64,000 bases of DNA, taken from the NCBI GenBank assembly GCA_035601835.1, contig DATNNM010000011.1, positions 496,001 to 560,000 on the forward strand. The letters are read 5' to 3'. Below, in pieces: positions 35,991 to 44,536 of the stretch. The notes under the pieces were generated by a model. The model did no database searches. It saw only the letters and a program-made list of their open reading frames with translations, and had not been told where the DNA came from. The position numbers and the translations under genes were made by a program. Each line of letters begins with the position of its first letter. Position 1 is the first letter of the stretch. Source of the stretch: Candidatus Tumulicola sp. GTDB taxonomy: Bacteria; Vulcanimicrobiota; Vulcanimicrobiia; Eremiobacterales; Eremiobacteraceae.

Positions 35991-37436
35991 ATGTCGCTGC
36001 GCGACGAGCTTCTTGCGGCATGCGGTCCGGACGGGCTGGTCGACGATCCGGGCGGCCGCTCGGCCTATTCATACGAAGCGGCGCTGCCTAGCCACACCGG
36101 ATGGCCCGATTTCGTGGTGCTGCCGCGGACCACCGACCAAGTCGTTGCGGTCGTGAAGGCGGCAGCCAAGCACGGCGCGCCCATCGTGCCGCGCGGCTCC
36201 GGCACAGGGCTTGTCGGCGGCTCTCTGCCCACGCGCGGGGGCATCACGGTCGCGCTGACGCGCATGAATCGCATCCTCCGCATCGATCGCCCGAACCGCT
36301 TCGCGGTCGTGCAGCCCGGGGTCATAAACCTGGACCTCTCGAGCGCGACCCGCCCCTACGGATTTTTCTACGCTCCCGATCCTTCCAGTCAAAAGATATC
36401 GACCGTCGGCGGCAACGTCGCGTGCAATGCCGGCGGGCCGCATTGCCTCGAGTACGGCACGACGACCAACCACGTGCTCGGCATGACGTTCGTGCTCCCG
36501 GATGGCGGCGTCGTCCAAAGCGGCATCGCTCCAGACGAACCGGGCTTTGATCTCACCGCCATCATGACCGGCTCGGAAGGCACGCTCGGCATCGTCACGG
36601 AGATCACGGTGAGACTGACGCCGGTGCCCGAAGCCGCACGCGTGGCGTTGGCGGCGTTTGACAGCATCGCAGCGGCTTCGGAAACGGTGTCGGCGATCAT
36701 CGGCCACGGCATCGTGCCGGCGGCGCTGGAGATGATGGATCGGCGTGCCACGGAGGCGGTGGAGGCGGCGTTTCACGTCGGCTACCCCGTGGGCTCCGAC
36801 GCGGTGTTGCTCATCGAGATGGACGGCCTAAAAGATGCCGTCGAGGAGCGGCTTGCCGCCGTCGTCAGGACGTGCCACGAGCACGGTGCGCTGTCCGTGC
36901 GCGAGGCGCGCAGCCAAGCGGAGCGCGATGGGCTCTGGGCCGGCCGCAAAGGCGCCGCGGCTGCGATGGGCCGGATCGCACCCAACTTCTACGTGCAAGA
37001 CTGCGTCGTGCCGCGCACGCGGTTCCCACAGGCGGTCACCCGCGTCGACGCCATCTGCGCGCATCACAAGATCAGGGTCGCCACCGTGCTGCACGCGGGC
37101 GACGGCAACCTGCACCCGAGCCTCTGTTTCGACCGACGCGACCAAGACGAAGTCCGTCGCGTGATGACGGCCGGCACGGAGATTCTGAAAGCCTGCGTGG
37201 ATCTCGGCGGCACCGTCTCCGGCGAGCACGGCATCGGCCTGGAGAAACGTAACGCGCTCGACCTCATCTTCTCGCCGGACGATCTTGCTGCCATGGCAAA
37301 GCTCAAGGGCTGCTTCAATCCATCGCTGCTGTTCAATCCTGATAAGATATTCCCGTCAAGCCGTCGCTGCGCCGAATTGCTCGAACTGGCCGCGGGCGGC
37401 ACGCGCGCCGCTATGGAGGCGGGCGCGTGGGTCTAG
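35991..37436 (+). CDS. glcD: Glycolate oxidase subunit GlcD-like FAD dehydrogenase
   Basis: 481-aa flavoprotein of the FAD-linked oxidase (PCMH) family, the catalytic subunit that oxidises glycolate or a similar 2-hydroxy acid. FAD-binding features are PRGSGTGLVGGSLPTRGGI, SSQKISTVGGNVACNAGG and MTGSEGTLGIVTEITVRL; the C-terminal domain has HAGDGNLHPSLCFD (His ligands for substrate) and SGEHGIGLEKR. ATG 35991 is used. It heads an operon glcD-E-F with the typical order, overlapping glcE by 10 bp. Confidence 0.9.
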   Translation: MSLRDELLAACGPDGLVDDPGGRSAYSYEAALPSHTGWPDFVVLPRTTDQVVAVVKAAAKHGAPIVPRGSGTGLVGGSLPTRGGITVALTRMNRILRIDRPNRFAVVQPGVINLDLSSATRPYGFFYAPDPSSQKISTVGGNVACNAGGPHCLEYGTTTNHVLGMTFVLPDGGVVQSGIAPDEPGFDLTAIMTGSEGTLGIVTEITVRLTPVPEAARVALAAFDSIAAASETVSAIIGHGIVPAALEMMDRRATEAVEAAFHVGYPVGSDAVLLIEMDGLKDAVEERLAAVVRTCHEHGALSVREARSQAERDGLWAGRKGAAAAMGRIAPNFYVQDCVVPRTRFPQAVTRVDAICAHHKIRVATVLHAGDGNLHPSLCFDRRDQDEVRRVMTAGTEILKACVDLGGTVSGEHGIGLEKRNALDLIFSPDDLAAMAKLKGCFNPSLLFNPDKIFPSSRRCAELLELAAGGTRAAMEAGAWV

Positions 37437-38635
37437 CGCCGGCGCTCCACATCGATGGCGTCGTCGCGAGCGGCGTGACGCGCCCCGCCTCGATCGAAGA
37501 GCTGTGCTCGACGTTGCGCGAGGCCAATGCCATGCGACTGCGCGTGACGCCGGTCGGCGGGGGCACGCACAGCGACGTCGGCTATCCGGTGGATCGTATC
37601 GATCTCGCGGTCGACATGACGGCGTTGTCCGCCGTGAACGAATACGAACCCGACGATCTTACGATTTCCGTTCAAGCCGGCATGCGCGTGGCGGCGCTGG
37701 CATCGCTGCTCGAGGCGCGAGGTCAACATCTGCCGCTGGACGTCGAACAGCCAGAGCGCGCGACCATCGGAGGAGCGATCGCCGTAGGGCACGCGGGGCC
37801 CCGCCGGTATGGCTTCGGAAGTTTGCGCGACCTGCTCATCGGCCTGCGCGTGGTGCTCGCCGACGGCACGCTCGTGAAGTCCGGCGGCATGGTCGTCAAG
37901 AACGTGTCCGGCTACGATCTCACCAAGCTTCACCATGGCGCGCTCGGGTCGCTGGGGCTCATCGTGGACGCGAATTTCAAACTGCTGAGCGCGCCGAAGC
38001 AGCGCACGTTGCTGATCGCGGAATATCGCTCGCCGTCCATCGCCCTCGAGGCAGCCGCATCGCTTGTCCAAGGCGCGTTGCCCTATAGCGCGGTCGCCGT
38101 CACCGGACCTGGAAAGGTCCATGTCGGTTGCGAAGGGCATATCAAGGACGCGGCTCGCTTGCGAGCGGAGGCGCTCAAGGTCTTGCAGGCCGCGGGCGCT
38201 GCGGAAGTGCAGGAGCTGCACGGGACCGCTGATTCGGCCTCTCATTGGGGCAGCATCGGGCCGGCCGCGCGAGGCGAAGCCGAGGTGGTGTTTCGGGTTA
38301 ATGCGCCCATTGCGGCAATGGCGGGTTTGACGCGCCAGGCTTTGGAACTCGGCGTCGAGCACGACCTAGTCATGAGCTGGACCGCCGACATGGGCTGCGG
38401 CGTGCTCGAACTGGGCGCCGGGCCGAAGGTGGGCATACCCCGCCTCAACCGATTCTATGAAGCGCTCGCACAGATCGCCGAGCTGGTTCGGGTGAGCCAT
38501 GGGGCCCCAGACGTTCGCCGAGAACTACCGGTGTTCGGTCCCGAACCACAGGGGCTTGCGCTGATGCGACTCATCAAAAACCAGTTCGATCCGAACGGGA
38601 TCTTGAACGTCGGCAAGAATGTTGGCCGGCTTTAG
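37427..38635 (+). CDS. glcE: Glycolate oxidase subunit GlcE-like FAD-binding protein
   Basis: 402-aa second flavin subunit. It has the shorter PCMH pattern PVGGGTHSDVGYPV, PERATIGGAIAVGHAGPRRYG, and VKSGGMVVKNVSGYDLTKLHHGALGSLG, and ends FDPNGILNVGK. It works with GlcD and GlcF to pass electrons to the chain. GTG 37427 lies within glcD, and the end overlaps glcF by 17 bp, so the three are tightly coupled. Confidence 0.88.
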   Translation: MGLAPALHIDGVVASGVTRPASIEELCSTLREANAMRLRVTPVGGGTHSDVGYPVDRIDLAVDMTALSAVNEYEPDDLTISVQAGMRVAALASLLEARGQHLPLDVEQPERATIGGAIAVGHAGPRRYGFGSLRDLLIGLRVVLADGTLVKSGGMVVKNVSGYDLTKLHHGALGSLGLIVDANFKLLSAPKQRTLLIAEYRSPSIALEAAASLVQGALPYSAVAVTGPGKVHVGCEGHIKDAARLRAEALKVLQAAGAAEVQELHGTADSASHWGSIGPAARGEAEVVFRVNAPIAAMAGLTRQALELGVEHDLVMSWTADMGCGVLELGAGPKVGIPRLNRFYEALAQIAELVRVSHGAPDVRRELPVFGPEPQGLALMRLIKNQFDPNGILNVGKNVGRL

Positions 38636-40031
38636 TCCGCACGACGCGCCGTCGGACGCGATCGTCAATACGTGTATCCGGTGCGGCTTCTGTCTGCCCA
38701 CCTGCCCGACGTACGTGCTCACGCAAGACGAACGGTCATCGCCTCGCGGCCGCATCGGTTTGATCGGTGAAGTCATCGAGGGACGGCTGGGCGTTGACGA
38801 TGCGACGTTTCGGGCCCAGATGTTCGAATGCTTGGGGTGTCGCAACTGCGAGCCCGTCTGCCCTTCGGGCGTGGCGTTCGGTGCGCTCTTAGAAGATGCG
38901 AGGGCGCAGATAACGCAAGCCGACGCAAGTTCACCCGCCGGTAGATTGCGCGCATTGGCGTATGACGTGCTCCTGGGCAACCTATCGACGCTCCGTCTGC
39001 TGGCGATCCTCGCGCGCTGGTATCGCATCACCGGCTTCCAGCGAATCGTGCGCCGCAGCGGCCTGCTCGAGGTGCTAGGAATCGAGCGGCTCGAGCGGCT
39101 CATGCCTGCGATCGAAAATACGCCGTTCGACGCCGACGGTTCGACCTGGCTGCCCAGCGCCGGCAGGCCCAAAGGCAAGGTCGCACTGTTTTGCGGCTGC
39201 GTCATGAGCGTCGCCTTCGCAAACGTCCACAAGGCCACGGTGCGAGTCCTCAACGTCAACGGCTGGGCGGTCGAGGCGACGCGTGATCAGGGATGCTGCG
39301 GCGCGCTGCACGTGCATGCGGGCTTTAAGGATCGCGCACGCGAGCTCGCCCGGAAGACCATCGCCGCATTCGAGCGCTCCTCGGCGCAATTCATCGTCGT
39401 CAACGCCGCGGGTTGCGGCGCGCAGCTCAAAGAGTACGGCCACCTGCTCAAAGACGACCCTTCGTGGGCGCACCGAGCCCAGACGTTCTCCGAGAGGGTG
39501 CGCGATTTCAGCGAGCTTCTGGCTTCCGAGCCGCTCAACTGCGAGGATATGGAAGGCGTTCGCGCGCGCGTGACCTATCAGGATGCCTGCCACCTCGCGC
39601 ACGCGCAGCGCATCACGCGGGAGCCGCGAACGCTCATCGACGCGATCCCCGGTGTCGAGCGGATCGAGATGCCCGAATCCGATCGATGCTGCGGCAGCGC
39701 CGGCGTCTACAACATCACGCATCCGGCATTCGCCGCGCTGCTAGGCGAACGCAAGCTAGCCGCAGCCGCATCCGTTGGAGCCGAGCGCATCGTCACCACG
39801 AATCCCGGCTGCCAGATGCAGCTCGAGGCCGAAGCCGCACGCATCGGAGGCCTGCGCGTTCAGCATATCGCGCAGCTGCTTGACGAGTCATATGGAGTGG
39901 CCGGCGTCACTCCTGACGCGACGGACGGCGCGCGTAGGCCGTCATCCGGAGGATTGCACGTCACGCTCGGCGCAATCGCAGCCGTTGGGGTGGCCGCGCT
40001 CTTAGTGCGCAGCCTATTACGGTCGAAATGA
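38619..40031 (+). CDS. glcF: Glycolate oxidase iron-sulfur subunit GlcF with C-terminal membrane anchor
   Basis: 470-aa subunit with two N-terminal [4Fe-4S] motifs (NTCIRCGFCLPTCPTY and CLGCRNCEPVCPSG) and two CCG domains (GCVMSV...GCCGAL and CCGSAGVYN) that bind further metal or heme-like cofactors in the heterodisulfide-reductase style. After the usual end near residue 435 there is a linker and a hydrophobic helix (LGAIAAVGVAALLVRSLL) with a basic tail, likely a membrane anchor. That extension is unlike E. coli GlcF. The stop overlaps the next ATG. Confidence 0.88.
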   Translation: MLAGFSPHDAPSDAIVNTCIRCGFCLPTCPTYVLTQDERSSPRGRIGLIGEVIEGRLGVDDATFRAQMFECLGCRNCEPVCPSGVAFGALLEDARAQITQADASSPAGRLRALAYDVLLGNLSTLRLLAILARWYRITGFQRIVRRSGLLEVLGIERLERLMPAIENTPFDADGSTWLPSAGRPKGKVALFCGCVMSVAFANVHKATVRVLNVNGWAVEATRDQGCCGALHVHAGFKDRARELARKTIAAFERSSAQFIVVNAAGCGAQLKEYGHLLKDDPSWAHRAQTFSERVRDFSELLASEPLNCEDMEGVRARVTYQDACHLAHAQRITREPRTLIDAIPGVERIEMPESDRCCGSAGVYNITHPAFAALLGERKLAAAASVGAERIVTTNPGCQMQLEAEAARIGGLRVQHIAQLLDESYGVAGVTPDATDGARRPSSGGLHVTLGAIAAVGVAALLVRSLLRSK

Positions 40032-40795
40032 ACGCGCACAAACCGTACTTCGTACAGCTCTCCGACACGCATCTGTTCGCCGACGCGACGCAAACGTTGT
40101 GGGGCGTTTCGCCGGATCGCGAATTGGATCGCGTCGTCGCGGCGTTGCTGGCGATGGAGACGCCGCCCGCGTTCGCGCTCGTGACCGGAGACTGCTCCGG
40201 GGATGGCAGCGAGACTTCGTATCGTCGCCTTGCGGAAAAACTGCGGCCGTTGAACGCGCCGGTCTACTACGCGCCGGGCAACCACGACGATCCGTCGCTC
40301 ATGGCTAAGCTCTTCTCGCGGCGCACGCTCGGTGCCGGCGAGAAACTGACGCAGGTGATGCAGTCCGGCGGTTGGCGCTTCGTCTTGTTGGACAGCTCGG
40401 TCGCGGGCAAAGATCAGGGAACGCTCGGCGACGATCAACTCGCCTGGCTTCGCGACACGTTGGCTCGAGAGCCGAAAGCCGCGACCATGGTCGTCGTGCA
40501 TCATAACCCGTTGCCGATCGGTTCGCAGTGGCTGGACACGATGACGATCAGCGACGCGCGGGAATTGCTCGAGATCTTGGACGCCGCGCCCCAAGTGCAC
40601 GCCGTGCTGTACGGCCACGTCCATCAGGAATGCGCGACCAAGCGTGGCCCGACCGCGTACATGAGCGCGCCGTCGACCTTTTTCCAGTTCAAACCGGGCG
40701 CCGCGAGCTTTTGCTCGGATGGACTTCCGCCCGGCGCGCGTCTTGTGAACCTCAACGGCGCCAGTTTCTCGACGTCGATCCTGCGCGTTTCTTAA
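40028..40795 (+). CDS. cpdA: CpdA-like metallophosphoesterase
   Basis: 255-aa calcineurin-like phosphoesterase resembling the 3',5'-cAMP phosphodiesterase CpdA. The metal motifs are QLSDTHLF, TGDCSGDG (family usually TGDLxxDG), PGNHDD, VVVHHNPLP and YGHVHQE. It may hydrolyse cyclic nucleotides or another phosphoester; no adenylate cyclase is in the window. ATG overlaps the glcF stop as ATGA, tying it to the glycolate operon. Confidence 0.82.
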   Translation: MNAHKPYFVQLSDTHLFADATQTLWGVSPDRELDRVVAALLAMETPPAFALVTGDCSGDGSETSYRRLAEKLRPLNAPVYYAPGNHDDPSLMAKLFSRRTLGAGEKLTQVMQSGGWRFVLLDSSVAGKDQGTLGDDQLAWLRDTLAREPKAATMVVVHHNPLPIGSQWLDTMTISDARELLEILDAAPQVHAVLYGHVHQECATKRGPTAYMSAPSTFFQFKPGAASFCSDGLPPGARLVNLNGASFSTSILRVS

Positions 40796-40807
40796 GAAGG
40801 CAAACTA

Positions 40808-40866
40808 GTAGCCATGGGCCTTGTAGCCACGGCCCTTTGCGCCGGCCGCTGGGCTTTGAGGGCCCA
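40808..40866. repeat. Decayed hairpin repeats
   Basis: Two remnants: GTAGCCATGGGCC with GTAGCCACGGCCC next to it (the GTGGCTAC-type tail in reverse), and TGGGC-TTTGAG-GGCCCA at 40850-40866. They resemble the dispersed hairpins but are imperfect. Confidence 0.4.
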
Positions 40867-40929
40867 TTTGCCGATGAAGAAAGAAACGCGGTTGCGAGGG
40901 GTTTGTAGACCGCAAGGGGGGCTCTTTTT

Positions 40930-41379
40930 TTGCCCAGGTCAAGACGGTGGACGACGGAGATCGGGCCGCACGAGACCAGCACGTACACCCGCGGCACCAC
41001 CAAATGGGAACCAACGCTTGCCTTTCCGAAAGCGGGCGCGCATCGCGCCACTATCGGCGATCGCCTCTTCGCCGAGGTCCACATCGACGTCAAGGTGCAG
41101 CAAGAGCGCGATAGCGCGAACCACGACCCGTTCGACGGGTCGAGCGCGCGCAGTTCCCAGCCTTTCCTCGAGAGCATCGTGTATGACTACCTGGGCGTCG
41201 AACACGGCGATACCCTGACGATCCGCGAAACATCCCGGCAAGGCGACCGGCTCGAGCGCTCGATGTTGTACGTCCGCCTTAATCCGGACGGCCCGACAAA
41301 AGTGCGCTTCGCTTCCGGAGTCGTGAGCATCATCGTGGACGATGAGCAAGTGGCCATCGTGCGCTGGCTGGGGGTCTAA
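40930..41379 (+). CDS. Hypothetical protein, uncertain start
   Basis: Up to 149 aa from TTG 40930, which has a G-run at ribosome-binding distance. The reading frame has normal codon use from about 40990 to the end. The middle and end (VVSIIVDDEQVAIVRWLGV) look beta-rich. The upstream A/G-rich and T-run stretch (40870-40931) could also be a weak terminator of the glc operon, in which case the true start is internal. No family recognised. A GH125 gene follows 72 bp later on the same strand. Confidence 0.45.
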   Translation: MPRSRRWTTEIGPHETSTYTRGTTKWEPTLAFPKAGAHRATIGDRLFAEVHIDVKVQQERDSANHDPFDGSSARSSQPFLESIVYDYLGVEHGDTLTIRETSRQGDRLERSMLYVRLNPDGPTKVRFASGVVSIIVDDEQVAIVRWLGV

Positions 41380-41451
41380 AAAGCCGGTCCGGCCACCGGG
41401 ACTAGCCACGTAGGACTTTTGTCCACAAGCCCCAAACACGTGTTCTATTCG

Positions 41452-42591
41452 ATGCACTGGATAACAGCCCTCATGGGTGTGTTGACGGTGGCGGTTGTGG
41501 CAGTCCCTGCTCAACCGCTCAATGTAGCGTCCATCTACCATCGCGCCGCGAATCTCAACGCGGCGCTTTTTTTCGTCACGAGCGACAATACCACGTACGT
41601 CAGCACCGGCGATATCAATGCGATGTACCTGCGGGATTCCAGCATTCAGGCGCTGTCAGTGCTCCACAATCGAAGACTCGTGCGCGGGGTGATCGCACGA
41701 CAGGAGCGCCTCATCATCCTCGACCCCTATGCCAACTCGTTCTACAGCAACTACATGGTGCGGGAGCGCAAGTTCGAGCTTGACTCGCTGTGCTACCCGG
41801 TGATGCTGGTCGCCAAGTATGCGCGAGCCACGGGCGATCGCTCCGTCTTCGATCCGCCGCTGTGGTACGAGCTGCGCGCCGTGCTCAACATACTCGAGAT
41901 CGAACAAAATCACGCGCACTCGCATTATCGTCATAACGAACATCACATCGGCCGCGGTACCGGGTTCATTTGGAGCGGGTTCAGGCCAAGCGACGAACCG
42001 CAATCCTACAATTTCAACGTGCCCGAGAATATGTTCGCGACCGTGACGCTGCGCGTCATGGCGCGCCTTTTCCGCGACAACTACCGCGATGAGGAAGATG
42101 CCCGACGCGCGGAGGCGGTCGCGTCGGCCGCCGAGGATGCGATCGAGCGTGGAGCTATTTTCAAGACGACGTTCGGGCGCATCTACGCGTATGAGGTCGA
42201 TGGCCTCGGTCATGCGGTGTTCTTGGATGACGCCAACACACCGAGTCTGCTCTCGATACCGTTGCTCGGCTACCATGCGGACCCAGGCGTCTACGCGGCG
42301 ACGCGGCGCTTCGTGCTGAGTCGAGCCAACCCATACTACTATGAGGGGCGTGTGGCGTCCGGCATCGGCAGCTCGCACACGCCGCCCGGCTACGTATGGC
42401 CGCTGGCGCTCGTGGTCCAATACCGCACGGCGCGCGGCCAGCACGAACGCAGCACGGTGTTGCGCGAACTAGCGGGCTCCAGCATCGGCGATGGCGCTCT
42501 GCACGAGTCGTTCGACGTGAACGACCCGCATAAGTTCACGCGCGATAATTTCGGCTGGGTAAACGCGCTTTTCGTCCAGACGTTCCGCTGA
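41452..42591 (+). CDS. GH125 family glycoside hydrolase (exo-alpha-1,6-mannosidase type)
   Basis: 379-aa secreted enzyme. GH125 signatures are GDINAMYLRDSSIQ, FIWSGFRPSDEPQSYNFNVPENMFA, FLDDANTPSLLSIPLLGYH, GSSHTPPGYVWPLAL and DGALHESFDVNDPHKFTRDNFGWVN. Characterised members remove alpha-1,6-mannose from the non-reducing end; the WSGFRPSDE acidic residues are part of the active site. ATG 41452 gives a normal signal peptide; a TTG at 41419 would add a short tail. It may process mannosylated glycans taken from fungi or host cells, or its own surface. It ends in a terminator-like hairpin at 42652. Confidence 0.88.
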   Translation: MHWITALMGVLTVAVVAVPAQPLNVASIYHRAANLNAALFFVTSDNTTYVSTGDINAMYLRDSSIQALSVLHNRRLVRGVIARQERLIILDPYANSFYSNYMVRERKFELDSLCYPVMLVAKYARATGDRSVFDPPLWYELRAVLNILEIEQNHAHSHYRHNEHHIGRGTGFIWSGFRPSDEPQSYNFNVPENMFATVTLRVMARLFRDNYRDEEDARRAEAVASAAEDAIERGAIFKTTFGRIYAYEVDGLGHAVFLDDANTPSLLSIPLLGYHADPGVYAATRRFVLSRANPYYYEGRVASGIGSSHTPPGYVWPLALVVQYRTARGQHERSTVLRELAGSSIGDGALHESFDVNDPHKFTRDNFGWVNALFVQTFR

Positions 42592-42605
42592 CATCACACA
42601 CCTGA

Positions 42606-42630
42606 TGTAGCGTTCCGAGCGAAGCTCGGA
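42606..42630. repeat. Hairpin repeat, TCCGAGC subtype
   Basis: TGTAGCGT, then stem TCCGAGC, loop GAA, stem GCTCGGA. In reverse it gives the CACTACA-like tail; compare 35424. Confidence 0.6.
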
Positions 42631-42651
42631 GCCGGTTGACCCCTGAAGAAC

Positions 42652-42682
42652 AACGGGACCTTTTAGGTTCCGTTAGTTTTTT
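42652..42682 (+). terminator. Hairpin with T-run; terminator of the GH125 gene
   Basis: AACGGGACC-TTTTA-GGTTCCGTT (one G-T pair) then AG and TTTTTT. The stem also resembles the AACGGACC repeat subtype, so a repeat may have been turned into a terminator. Confidence 0.7.
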
Positions 42683-42686
42683 CCGC

Positions 42687-42739
42687 GCGATCTAGAGGTC
42701 GCACACTACACGATGAGTCATCGGGACTTGAAGGTCCCG
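42687..42739 (+). repeat. Two further hairpin repeats
   Basis: At 42687-42710: GCGATC-TAGA-GGTCGC, tail ACACTACA. At 42722-42739: CGGGAC-TTGAAG-GTCCCG. Both follow the stem-loop-stem plan with stem sequences not seen elsewhere in the window. Confidence 0.6.
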
Positions 42740-42766
42740 CTCCACGATCAGGGTCAGTTAGACCAA

Positions 42767-44503
42767 TTACAGGCCGGTGTAGACCGGGCCGCCGCCGCCT
42801 TCCGGCGGGACCCAATCGATGATCTGATACGGATCCATGATATCGCACGTCTTGCAATGCACGCAATTGGCGAAGTTGATCTGCAGCCGCTTGCCGGAAT
42901 CCGCAAAGCCTTCTTTGGAGATCTGCGCCGCGCCGACAGCGGCCGGGATCATCTCGTACACGTTGGCCGGGCAGAAATACTGGCATGGATTGCCATACTC
43001 GTGCGCGCATCGCGTGGCGCAGATGTCCGTATCCGCCACATGCAGATGGTTCGGCGTGTTCTCATCGTGCGTCGTGCCGCTCTTGAAGACGTCGTCGAGT
43101 TTGCCGAACGTCAACTTGCCGTCGTACTTGGGCCGCTCGAAGCCCGGCACGTTCCGGCCGAAGTAATCGACCAGCTTTTCCATGCGCTCGTGGCCGGCTT
43201 TGCCCGGCAGTCGGTTTCGGACGCCGAAACCCATGCCGCCCGTCACCATGCCCAGCGCCACGTTGATCATGCCGGCTAAGCGCAGGCCGTCAAAACCCTG
43301 ATGGAAGTTGCGGGCGGGATAGAGGTCGTTGCGGATCCAGGACCGGTTGACGCGCTGCTCGTGGCCCGCCAGTTTCGCGGCGGAGGCGTCGCCCGAGACG
43401 ACCGCTTCGTATGCCGTCTCCGCGGAAAGCATGCCGGATTTCATCGCGAGGTGGATGCCCTTGAGCCGCATCGGATTGAGCATGCCGGCGGTATCCCCGA
43501 CCAAAAGCACGCCATCTGCGTACGGTCTGGGCATGGCGAACCAGCCGCCCTCGGGGATCGCTTTGGCGCCGTACCGGATCATCTGGCCGCCGGCGAGCAG
43601 CTTGGCCACGCTCGGATGCGCCTTGAACTTCTGGAACTCGGCGTGCGGCTCGAGCAGCGGGTTCTTGTAGTCGAGACCGACGACGAAGCCGACGTCCCAG
43701 ATGTCATCCGCCATCGAGTAGATGAAGCCGCCGCCGAACGTTTGGTCGTCGAGCGGGAAGCCAAGCGTATGGATCACTTGACCCTCGGGCGTCGAGCCCT
43801 TCGGCATCTGCCATAGTTCCTTGATGCCGATCGCGTAGACTTGCGGATTTTTGCCCGCGCCGAGGGGCAACCGATGCTCGAGCTGCTTCGCAAGCGTGCC
43901 GCGCGGGCCTTCGCCCAGCACCGTCACTTTCGCGATAAGGTCTGGACCCGGTTCGTAGTTCGCCTTGGGCTGCCCGTTCTTGTCGAGGCCCTTGTCGCCG
44001 ATGCGCACGCCGATGACGCGTTCGCCGTCGTACAACAGCTCCTGACCTGGGAATTGAGCGAAGACCTGTACGCCCAGCGCCTCGGCCTGTTCGGCGAGCC
44101 ACTTCACGATCTTGTTCAACGAAGCGACGTACTTGCCGTGGTTGTTCAGCATCGGCGGCATGATCGGCGCCTTCATGTGGCCCTTTGGGTTCATGAACCA
44201 CAAAGCGTCAGTGGCGACCGGGCCCTCGACGGGGCAACCTGCCGCCAGAAAATCGCCGAAGAGTTCGCGCATGCTGCGCGGGTCCATCACCGCGCCGGAA
44301 ATGCCATGGTCGCCGATGTTCTTGGCCTTGTCGATGACCAGGATATTGTCGGTGGAAAGTTCAGGCCCGCTGCGCGTGCCCGCTTTCACGGCCGCGTTGT
44401 GTTCGCGGTACAGCTGTGCCAAGCGGATCGCGCCGGCAAGACCGGCGGGGCCGGCGCCGACGAAGACGACGTCGAGTTCGAGAAGATCTCGTTGTGCTGC
44501 CAT
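42767..44503 (-). CDS. Electron-transfer flavoprotein:ubiquinone oxidoreductase (ETF-QO)
   Basis: 578-aa FAD and [4Fe-4S] enzyme that passes electrons from ETF to quinone, linking fatty-acid and amino-acid oxidation to respiration. The N-terminal FAD motif is DVVFVGAGPAGLAGAIRLA, followed by ISGAVMDPRSM and VLLVGDTAGMLNP. The C-terminal cluster motif is ICATRC...CQYFCPANVY and NCVHCKTCDIMDP. Full length. No etfAB genes are near, so it appears alone with a lipoprotein gene upstream on the same strand. Confidence 0.95.
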   Translation of the reverse strand: MAAQRDLLELDVVFVGAGPAGLAGAIRLAQLYREHNAAVKAGTRSGPELSTDNILVIDKAKNIGDHGISGAVMDPRSMRELFGDFLAAGCPVEGPVATDALWFMNPKGHMKAPIMPPMLNNHGKYVASLNKIVKWLAEQAEALGVQVFAQFPGQELLYDGERVIGVRIGDKGLDKNGQPKANYEPGPDLIAKVTVLGEGPRGTLAKQLEHRLPLGAGKNPQVYAIGIKELWQMPKGSTPEGQVIHTLGFPLDDQTFGGGFIYSMADDIWDVGFVVGLDYKNPLLEPHAEFQKFKAHPSVAKLLAGGQMIRYGAKAIPEGGWFAMPRPYADGVLLVGDTAGMLNPMRLKGIHLAMKSGMLSAETAYEAVVSGDASAAKLAGHEQRVNRSWIRNDLYPARNFHQGFDGLRLAGMINVALGMVTGGMGFGVRNRLPGKAGHERMEKLVDYFGRNVPGFERPKYDGKLTFGKLDDVFKSGTTHDENTPNHLHVADTDICATRCAHEYGNPCQYFCPANVYEMIPAAVGAAQISKEGFADSGKRLQINFANCVHCKTCDIMDPYQIIDWVPPEGGGGPVYTGL

Positions 44504-44536
44504 TGTCCTGTCGCCGGCTCCCTGCGGGAGTGAGGC

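Noticed and set aside
40870-40932. Possible rho-independent terminator after cpdA
   Set aside because: The stem before the T-run is short and the loop long; the G-run may instead be a ribosome binding site, so it was not called.
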